Source: Kribbella antiqua
Lineage (GTDB): Bacteria > Actinomycetota > Actinomycetes > Propionibacteriales > Kribbellaceae
NCBI RefSeq assembly: GCF_004345665.1
Contig: NZ_SLWR01000009.1
Span: 355,941-419,940, forward strand
Reading direction: 5' to 3'
Length of the DNA: 64,000 nt
Part shown: positions 57,332 through 64,000 of the stretch, in pieces
Layout: each line of letters opens with the position of its first letter
How positions within the stretch are numbered: the first letter of the stretch is position 1
The notes under the pieces: model-generated
What the model saw: only the letters and a program-made list of their open reading frames with translations
Database searches by the model: none
What the model was told of the DNA's origin: nothing
Program-made: the position numbers and the translations under genes

Positions 57332-57948
57332 GTGCCTGAAGCGGATGCCGATATTCCGGTCGTGTCGCTCTCGGATGGCGTGGTCACTCTCCGACCTGGG
57401 TCCAAAGCCGACGCCGGGTTCATGGCGGAAGCATTCGCCGATCAATCGATCCGACGTTACAACGGGCCCACGACCGACTCGGACGACCGGCTCCGCCGCT
57501 CTCGATCGAGCATGCTGAAGCGATCATCGACGAGTTCGCGTCGAGCTGGCGGGCGTTCGTCGCGGCGGAGCCACCATCTGGTGTTGCATTCGCGATCACG
57601 GACGCAGCCTCTGGTGGCCTGGTCGGCTGCTGCGGCGTCGATGACTGGTCGCAGGCAGACGTAGCGCAGTTCGGCTACTGGATCGGGCCGGGCGCGCGCG
57701 GGCGCGGGTACGCGACTCGGGCGGTGGTTCTGCTCACACGGTGGTTGTTCGAGCTCGGCGCAGCTCGCGCCTTCCTGACGGTCGAGGCGGACAATGAAGC
57801 GTCGGCGGCGGTGGCCCGCCGAGCGGGGTTCGTGCACGAGGGAACGATGCGCGCACACAGCGTGTGGCAGGGTGAGCGGATCGACGTGATGTGGTTTGCG
57901 GCGCTGCCGCTCGAATGGGCGATGCGCGAGCCGGACGAGCCAGCGTGA
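57332..57948 (+). pseudogene. GNAT acetyltransferase with a frameshift
   Basis: The GTG at 57332 starts VSLSDGVVTLRPGSKADAGF and RRYNGPTTDSDDRL. At about 57,490 the similarity moves one frame: PPLSIEHAEAIIDEFASSWR, GGLVGCCGVDDWSQADVAQF, GYWIGPGARGRGYATRAVVL (acetyl-CoA motif A) and DNEASAAVARRAGFVHEGTM, to TGA at 57948. Joined, they form a complete RimJ/RimL-type N-acetyltransferase of about 205 residues. AAAGG precedes the start. One base change only. Confidence 0.85.
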
Positions 57949-59464
57949 TGTGCAACGCGATCGGAGCCGGCTTGTTGAGTCTTTCGGCGGCGGCAACGAG
58001 TCGGGGATGTACGCCATGGTCCGAAGGCAATACCTGACCCCAACGACCTGCACCCGCGAGCGACGATGAGCACCTGGTCGACGACCGCAGGAGCGCAGAC
58101 GAGCGGGTCGCGATCAGAGTGCGTGCCTCTACGGATCAGAAGGTGCCGGCGGCGCCTGGTCGGGCATGACCAGGCGTGAGCTGTGTCCTGGGGTGGTCGA
58201 GATGCATGGCATGACTCGTGGCACGAAACGACGGCTACGCATGGGAAATCTCGCGCTCGCTGGGGGCGGCCGTGTTGCTAGAAGCGCTTGTAGAGAGCGG
58301 ATGAGACGCTGTCGTTCTTCCTCGTAATGAGAAAGTCGACCGTTCGAGCTGACGGCCTTCCACGCTGGCGAGGTCTCCCGGTGATAACCGCCATTATCAC
58401 CGGACTCCGCTCGCCGACATCCTGGATTGACGCCTTACACGCCCGTCGGCCGACCAGCGCGAATTCATGGTTATCACCGGGATGAACCGTCCGATTGGGG
58501 CGGAACTCGGCCGCCGTCCCAGCATGAACCCGTCTCCGTGCTCCGAGCAACTGCCGGAGCGTTGGCAGGCGTCGGCTACCTGGCAGCCTCGGTTGGCCGG
58601 GTCCGGATCGAGCTGCCCGGCGACACCATTTCGTCGGCCCGACGCTCGACTTCTCGCCAACCGCACTTGCCAGGTACTACGCCGGGCGGTGTAGACGAGA
58701 TCGCGCTGCCGTGCCGCGCGGCTTTCGCCGCGTCGGCGACGACCGGCCGCAAACAGGCCCGCGATGCGTTCCAGTTGACTCGTGGCGTCGTTAGTTCGCA
58801 CCACGCGTAGCCCCGCGCGCGACCCAAGAATGCTGGACACTCTTGGGTCGACTGGCGCCTGACCTGCAAGTTTGTGCTGTGCCCCCGGCAGGATTCGAAC
58901 CTGCCCCGCATGGTTTTGGAAACCGACGCGCCTACCGCAGGTAGCGATCGAGGAGTTCCATGACGTCGCCCGGTACGCCGGTATCTCGTTACGGTTCGCG
59001 GTTCCCGTTCGTCACAGCTGGAGCGAGCCGGACGTCACCAGTGCACGTGTCCGGACTCGCCGCGGACGCGGCCGTACCACTCGCCTGGTCCCGGATCCAC
59101 ACGTCGAGGGTTCCGGTCGACCGCGAGGTCGCGGCGACACCTGGCGCGGCTCGCACCAGGTGACGCGATCGACACCGTCGCCGGGGCCGATGCGGAGCAT
59201 CGTTGACCTTTGCCGCCGGCGTGGTACGCCGTACCGAACCGCAACAGGCCGTTCACGAGTACCGCGCAGGCCACCGGGGTTGCCGCCGCCAGGCCCGCGA
59301 CCCCATCGTGGTTGACGTGGATGTCGCCGCGATCGCGCTCAAGCTCTAACGGCTACTACCCGAAGACTTCATCGCCGCCCGCAACGAGCTCGCGCAGCAG
59401 GCCAAGGACTCTCGCGGTGTCGTGTCGCCGGGAACCGTGCCTGCTTGGGTTGCGTATGAACGTG
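57949..59464. other. Gene-free stretch with tRNA-like scar E
   Basis: 1.5 kb without a supported gene on either strand. Contains GGCATGACTCGTGGCACGAA (58207), similar to the 3' end of the 30-kb island repeat, TCGTTCTTCCTCGTAATGAG (58312), a short repeat TGATAACCGCCATTATCACC (58381), and scar E. Confidence 0.6.
58795..58930 (-). repeat. tRNA 3' half (copy E) with repeated flank
   Basis: Minus strand of 58881-58930: TTTCCAAAACCATGCGGGGC, AGGTTCGAATCCTGCCGGGG, GC. T arm and acceptor are the same as copy D but the anticodon loop is CCA-like and there is no 5' half. The upstream flank AGTTCGCACCACGCGTAGCC (58794) matches copy D. Confidence 0.8.
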
Positions 59465-62400
59465 TCATGCCGGCGATTGATCCGTGACCAACCAAAACGA
59501 GAGCCCAGCGCCTGCGTGGGCGATGAGCAGGGTGGACTCGCCAGTGCGATGCTTTCCTGTCGCCAACGCCCGGGCAGCGGTCCCGACCCGAGTGATCTCG
59601 CTTCGGGACGTCAAGTCCCACACACGCACAGTCTGGTCGTACCCGGCGGTGACGATCCGCCCATCTAGCAGCGCAGCGACTGCTGACACTTTGCGGTCGT
59701 GGCGGCCGAGCTCGACCGGCTCGGCGCCGGGGGCGGCCGCGTCCCACAACAGCACCCGGCCGTCGCCCCCGGCGGTGACGACTCGCCCGTCCGGCAGCAC
59801 GGCCACCGCTGACACCGTGGTGTGGCGGCCGAGCTCTACCGGCTGGGCGCCGGGGGCGGCCGGGTCCCACAACAGCACCCGGTCGTCGTACCCGGTGGTG
59901 ACGACTCGCCCGTCCGGCAGCACGGCCACCGCGAACACCGTGGTGTGGCGGCCGAGCTCTACCGGCTGAGTGCCCGGGCTGCCCGGCTCCCACAACAGCA
60001 CCCGGCCTCGGATGCCCCCGGTGGTGATGACCCGCCCGTTCGGCAGGACGGCCACCGCTGACACCGTGGTGTGGCGGCCGAGCTCTACCGGCTGGCTGCC
60101 GGGGGTGGCCGGGTCCCATCTCAGCACCCGGTAGTCGTACCCGGCGGTGACGACTCGCCCGTCCGGCAGCACGGCCACCGCTGACACCGTGGTGTGGCGG
60201 CCGAGCTCTACCGGCTGGGCGCCAGGGGTGGCCAGGTCCCATATCAGCACCCGGCCGTCGCTCCCGGTGGTGACGATTCGCCCGTCCGGCAGCACAGCCA
60301 CCGCTAAGACAACGCCGTCGTGGCGGCCGGGCTCGACGGGCCGGGCGCCGGGGCTGCCCGGCTCCCATATCAGCACCCGGCCGTCGCTCCCGGTGGTGAC
60401 GACTCGCCCGTCCGGCAGCACAGCCACCGCTAAGACAACGCCGTCGTGGCGGCCGAGCTCTACCGGCTGGCTGCCGGGGGTGGCCGGGTCCCACAACAGC
60501 ACCCGGTAGTCGTACCCGGCGGTGACGATCCGCCTGTCCGGCAGCACAGCGACTGCTGACACCCTGCGGGCATGGCGGCCGAGCTCGACCGGCTCGGCGC
60601 CGGGGACGGCCGCGTCCCACAACAGCACCCGGCCGTCGCCCCCGGTGGTGACGACTCGCCTGTCCGGCAGCACGGCCACCGCTGACACCGTGGTGTGGCG
60701 GCCGAGCTCGACCGGCTCGGCGCCGGGGGCGGCCGCGTCCCACAACAGCACCCGGCCGTCGCCCCCGGTGGTGACGATTCGCCCGTCCGGCAGCACGGCC
60801 ACCGCTGACACCGTGGTGTGGCGGCCGAGCTCGACGGGCCGGGCGCCGGGGCTGCCCGGGTCCCATATCAGCACCCGGTCGTCGCTCCCGGTGGTGATGA
60901 CCCGCCCGTCCGGCAGCACGTCCACCGCTGACACCGTGGTGTGGCGGCCGAGCTCTACCGGCTGGGCGCCGGGGGCGGCCGCGTTCCACAACAGCACCCG
61001 GTCGTCGCTCCCGGTGGTGACGATTCGCCCGTCCGGCAGCACAGCCACCGCTAAGACAACGCCGTCGTGGCGGCCGGGCTCGACGGGCCGGGCGCCGGGG
61101 CTGCCCGGGTCCCATATCAGCACCCGGCCGTCGCTCCCGGTGGTGATGACCCGCCCGTCCGGCAGCACGGCCACCGCTGACACCGTGTTGTGGCGGCCGA
61201 GCTCGGCCGCGAGATGGCTGCTTGAGCGGCGGGTGGTCCACAGCGGAAGTAGGCCACCGGGATCGGCCTGCAGTCGTGCGTGCAGGTCATTAGCGAGGCT
61301 GTCCTCGCCGAGCTCCGCCGCCTGTAGCCACAGCTGCCGCAAAACGTAGCCGCGCTGGGCGAGCGGCTGGGAGGGGCGCAGGTAGTCCACCTGACGTGTG
61401 ACCGTAGTGAGCATCGCGCCGACGGCCGCGTCGGTTGGGTTGGCGGTTGCGGCCTGCCGAATAGCGGCTGTGACATCTGAGCCGGCTGATTGGATCGCAG
61501 CGTTGACCCACCCGGCGTCGCCGACCAGGGCCATCAACCTGTTCGGTTCGGCGGCCAGTGTCGCGGGGTAGCTGTCGAGCAGGTATGCCGGAGTGCCGCC
61601 AGTGGTAGTTGGCCAGCCTGTGGCTCGCCAGTGCTCGGCCCACCGGTGGATCCGGTCGCGATATTCGGGGTCGCACAGGTCGTCGGTCATCTGGGCGTGC
61701 TCGAGTAACGAATAGTGGGCGAACTGATAGCGCTGTCGCTCGATCGATCCGACCGGCTCCAGGCTGCGGGCCGCGCGCTCGGCGACGAGGCGACGTACCT
61801 GTCGCATGTGGGCGGCCGATGGTGCCGCCAGGCCGTTTGAGAGGGTAGCGAGGTCCGTGACCGACAGTGGGCCGGCGGCGGCGGTCAACAATCCCAAGAC
61901 GTCCACCGCCAGATCGACATCGTCGCCGTGCGTCAGGTCATAGATCTCCTGGCGGGCCCGGTGTGCCAGTTCCTTGGCGCCCTCGAACGGCTGAAGCTTC
62001 GTGGGACTGGTCTCCTTTAGCGGGTGCCCGTCCGCGTCGACCGGCAGATCCGGGTAAGGACGGCTGGCCACCAGCACATGCGCGTGTGTGCTGACCAGCG
62101 TGGGGAGCAGGCTGGCCACGCTCGCTGAGCCAGGCCGGCGATCCTCGTCCAAGCCGTCGACCACGAGCAGCAGATGCCGGCCAAGGTCGTTCGCCCGGTC
62201 GGCCGCCTGTCGCCACAATGCGGCGAACTGGTCTCGATCCGGCACCGGTGGATCCACCTCGCACAGGTACGCCAACTGGGGCACCGTCGCGTCAAGGAAC
62301 CGGATGCTATCCGCGTCCGAGGCCCGTTGGGACAAGAAATAGCTGACAACGTCGACCTCAGAGGGCAACCCGACCGTGACCGCCTCGTACAGCAGCGCGG

Positions 62401-63328
62401 TCTTCCCCGCGTAGGCCCCGCCGACGAGCCACCGATATCCCACAGCGCCTGTGGCGAAGGCCGTGATATCGGCGATCTCCCGCTCTCGGCCAAGGAGCTG
62501 CGGCATCCGCTGGTGCAGCGTGCGGCCGAACCCGCGCAGGGTTTCCCGGTACGGTGGTTCTGGCCGCTCCGTGCGGGACGGGAGTTGCCGCAGCTCGCTG
62601 AGGCCTGATATGCCCAGCTGCGACCACCACGCGGACGGATCGTCGACGCCCTCGCCCCAATTCTTGTGGAGGGGATCCCGCTCAAGCGCGGTCAGCGGTA
62701 CCGCCGTGATCGCCGAGGTGCCTTCCCGGGGAGCGTGCTCGGTCACCACGGCGAGCAGCAACCCGCCCGAAATCACCGGGGCGCCGGACATGCCCGACCA
62801 CTCCGATTCCCCAAGGCTTATTTGTTCAGGCGGCAACGGCCGTGGCGAAGCACGTACCTGCATGCTCAGCGCACCACGAGCCAGTTTCGACAACACCGGG
62901 ACTTCGCCGAGAGCGTCGACTGTGTCCCGCGCTGTCTGTGGTGATGGGGTCTCGGCGAACCATGGGTAGCCGACCGCGTGACAGCTCTCCACTGGCTCGC
63001 CTGTCGGGCTGTCTCGATCGACCCGCGCCAGTCCGATCGGCGGCAGATCCAGCGACATGTCGTCGATCTCGACCAGCGCGAGATCGGGCCCAGGGCCGTC
63101 CACATCGCCGACAAATCGCGGGTCCACTGTCGCCGCGAACATCCGCTTGTCCGAGGCCCGCACATGCACCGCGACGGCTTCGGTCACCACGTGCGCCGCG
63201 GTCAGCACCGTGCGACCTCGCACGATGCACCCAGACCCGTATCGGTACCGGTTCGCCGCGGATGCACCCAGGTCGGCGATCACCTCTACAACCCGGGCTG
63301 CGACCGACGCCACCTTTGCTGGCGCCAC
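59465..63328 (-). CDS. Trypsin-like peptidase - STAND NTPase - WD40 repeat protein
   Basis: 1287 residues from the GTG at 63328. Residues 30-215: trypsin-like peptidase with His46 (VLTAAHVVTE), Asp82 (PDLALVEIDD) and Ser181 (SGMSGAPVISGG). Residues about 275-600: STAND/NACHT-like NTPase, Walker A GGAYAGKTALL (303-313), Walker B LLLVVDGLDED (386-396), followed by a helical region. Residues about 707-1240: thirteen WD40-type blades of 41-43 residues (GRVLLWDAAAPGAEPVELGR). All catalytic residues are present. Proteins of this kind are predicted conflict-system switches: the propeller senses, the NTPase oligomerises, the peptidase kills. The Trypco2-like gene lies 4 bp upstream in the same operon. 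Confidence 0.93.
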   Translation of the reverse strand: MAPAKVASVAARVVEVIADLGASAANRYRYGSGCIVRGRTVLTAAHVVTEAVAVHVRASDKRMFAATVDPRFVGDVDGPGPDLALVEIDDMSLDLPPIGLARVDRDSPTGEPVESCHAVGYPWFAETPSPQTARDTVDALGEVPVLSKLARGALSMQVRASPRPLPPEQISLGESEWSGMSGAPVISGGLLLAVVTEHAPREGTSAITAVPLTALERDPLHKNWGEGVDDPSAWWSQLGISGLSELRQLPSRTERPEPPYRETLRGFGRTLHQRMPQLLGREREIADITAFATGAVGYRWLVGGAYAGKTALLYEAVTVGLPSEVDVVSYFLSQRASDADSIRFLDATVPQLAYLCEVDPPVPDRDQFAALWRQAADRANDLGRHLLLVVDGLDEDRRPGSASVASLLPTLVSTHAHVLVASRPYPDLPVDADGHPLKETSPTKLQPFEGAKELAHRARQEIYDLTHGDDVDLAVDVLGLLTAAAGPLSVTDLATLSNGLAAPSAAHMRQVRRLVAERAARSLEPVGSIERQRYQFAHYSLLEHAQMTDDLCDPEYRDRIHRWAEHWRATGWPTTTGGTPAYLLDSYPATLAAEPNRLMALVGDAGWVNAAIQSAGSDVTAAIRQAATANPTDAAVGAMLTTVTRQVDYLRPSQPLAQRGYVLRQLWLQAAELGEDSLANDLHARLQADPGGLLPLWTTRRSSSHLAAELGRHNTVSAVAVLPDGRVITTGSDGRVLIWDPGSPGARPVEPGRHDGVVLAVAVLPDGRIVTTGSDDRVLLWNAAAPGAQPVELGRHTTVSAVDVLPDGRVITTGSDDRVLIWDPGSPGARPVELGRHTTVSAVAVLPDGRIVTTGGDGRVLLWDAAAPGAEPVELGRHTTVSAVAVLPDRRVVTTGGDGRVLLWDAAVPGAEPVELGRHARRVSAVAVLPDRRIVTAGYDYRVLLWDPATPGSQPVELGRHDGVVLAVAVLPDGRVVTTGSDGRVLIWEPGSPGARPVEPGRHDGVVLAVAVLPDGRIVTTGSDGRVLIWDLATPGAQPVELGRHTTVSAVAVLPDGRVVTAGYDYRVLRWDPATPGSQPVELGRHTTVSAVAVLPNGRVITTGGIRGRVLLWEPGSPGTQPVELGRHTTVFAVAVLPDGRVVTTGYDDRVLLWDPAAPGAQPVELGRHTTVSAVAVLPDGRVVTAGGDGRVLLWDAAAPGAEPVELGRHDRKVSAVAALLDGRIVTAGYDQTVRVWDLTSRSEITRVGTAARALATGKHRTGESTLLIAHAGAGLSFWLVTDQSPA
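59639..61210 (-). repeat. Tandem 123-129-bp repeats encoding the WD40 blades
   Basis: About thirteen units; words such as GTGGTGTGGCGGCCGAGCTC and CGCCCGTCCGGCAGCACGGC recur almost unchanged along 1.57 kb. Blades differ mainly at a few positions (DPGSPGARP, DAAAPGAEP, DPATPGSQP; HTTVSAV, HDGVVLAV). Confidence 0.9.
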
Positions 63329-63332
63329 GAAC

Positions 63333-63668
63333 CTACCCCTTCAGCTCGTTAGTTGCGTGCGCCACCTTCACTGGTTTGCCGTCGCGATCGACTGGGCTCC
63401 CGAACACGACCGTCACCTTCTGATCTGAGCCGTGCTCGCGGCTTCCGCCGCCGCCCAATTCCAGGTTCACGAACGGCACCTTGAACCCAGCCTTGCCGTC
63501 GACGGACTTTGTCGCGGTGACCGTCAACTCCACGGTCATCGACTCGACGGGCAACTGGATATCCGACCCGCCAGCCGCGGCCCGCGCACGCAACAGCTCG
63601 TCCCGCAGTAGCGCGATAGCGTCCGCCAGCCCAAGTCCGTCCGCCGATCTCTCGTCCCGTCCGCTCAT
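63333..63668 (-). CDS. Trypco2-like partner of the trypsin-STAND-WD40 protein
   Basis: 111 residues; ATG at 63668 with GGAGG 9 nt upstream. Helical start GLGLADAIALLRDELLRARA and a beta-rich rest: IQLPVESMTVELTVTATKSV, GKAGFKVPFVNLELGGGGSR. This matches my recollection of the Trypsin-co-occurring domain 2, a small domain found next to trypsin-NTPase effector genes in actinobacteria. It ends 4 bp before the effector start, so the two are co-expressed. It may hold the peptidase in check or tether it; role unproven. Confidence 0.85.
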   Translation of the reverse strand: MSGRDERSADGLGLADAIALLRDELLRARAAAGGSDIQLPVESMTVELTVTATKSVDGKAGFKVPFVNLELGGGGSREHGSDQKVTVVFGSPVDRDGKPVKVAHATNELKG

Positions 63669-64000
63669 CTGGGCGTGCCTCCCCGACTTGATCCCGCTGC
63701 CGACTCTTCGTACATCGTCGGAAGGGACGTCTCGTTACTCAAGGCGACACCAAATCAGAGTCAGCAACGCGTGGCAACGGTCCGGCGATCGCAGCCGAAG
63801 GCATCGTTGAGTGTGCGCTGAGGTGGTGACCGACGCACGGTCGCGTGACACGGTCCGTGACGCGAACTGTGTCGACGGCAGGTGAAAACTGACCCCCAGG
63901 CGGCGAGGCGGGTTCTAGTCAACGTTGCAACACAAGGTGTTCCGCCGAGGCTAGCAGCGCCGTGAACAACTCGGCGGGTGCGCGGTCGTCAAGGACGTGA
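63669..64000. other. Upstream region of the Trypco2 operon
   Basis: No gene supported. CGTGACACGGTCCGTGACGC (63843) is an imperfect inverted repeat resembling the end motifs at 30,345 and 47,410. A promoter was not identified. Confidence 0.5.

Noticed and set aside
30000..59000. An intact integrase or recombinase gene for the islands
   Set aside because: I searched both strands for tyrosine- or serine-recombinase motifs near each scar and found none; only the broken xis remains.
59639..61210. CRISPR array
   Set aside because: The repeats are 123-129 bp, contiguous, in frame and encode WD40 blades; no spacers.
59346..61241. 631-codon frame inside the WD40 repeats
   Set aside because: It is the same strand read in another frame; repetition of the blades keeps it open. 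Its Arg/Gly/Pro repeats have no fold.

Overview
The window is high-GC actinobacterial DNA. Most open frames use G/C-ending codons, the right-hand intergenic DNA is full of GTACG words, and at least ten genes start 6-8 nt after a TANNNT -10 box, the leaderless layout common in actinobacteria. Gene content (DnaG, Dgt, pyruvate phosphate dikinase, an ABC sugar uptake operon without its own ATPase, mycothiol-type DinB-fold proteins) fits a soil member of the Kribbella/Nocardioides group. That placement is an inference; no rRNA is present to test it.

Region 1 (1-30,000) is ordinary chromosome with a few decaying genes. In order it holds: a partial HEAT-like protein and TetR; an alpha/beta hydrolase with paired operators; Mug glycosylase divergent from a self-regulating-looking Clp-N/HTH protein; a beta-lactamase-fold serine hydrolase; a MoxR-type AAA ATPase with its VWA partner; PPDK; a broken methyltransferase; YciI plus a duplicated 3' stump; a MurA-like enzyme fused to an XRE repressor domain with its own palindrome; hydrolase/TetR; DUF899; Dgt; then a sialidase - GntR - ABC transporter locus tied together by one 18-bp operator; a ferredoxin/NAD reductase and DnaG.

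Region 2 (30,000-64,000) is a graded series of genomic-island remnants. It begins at a tRNA-Met-like 3' half (30,209), whose flank is repeated at 47,299. A second family of att-like repeats, ending in a tRNA-Arg-like 3' half at 52,792 and a related tRNA 3' half at 58,881, recurs at 36.8, 43.4 and 45.5 kb. No integrase gene survives, but a GntR/excisionase control region (frameshifted xis) remains at 35 kb. Between the scars are candidate conflict genes: a 2TM protein, DUF4429-SHOCT, a broken toxin-antitoxin pair, a PD-(D/E)XK-like protein, an HNH-like toxin candidate, a LAL-type LuxR regulator, NERD, PIN and HNH proteins, a SIR2-like C-terminal remnant beside a CHAT protease, a papain/C39-like peptidase with an Ig-like domain, and frameshifted APH and GNAT genes.

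The right end carries the most complete system: a 1287-residue protein with trypsin-like peptidase, STAND/NACHT-like NTPase and about 13 WD40-type repeats, directly preceded by a small Trypco2-like gene. The blades are nearly identical at DNA level, suggesting active repeat recombination in a sensor domain.
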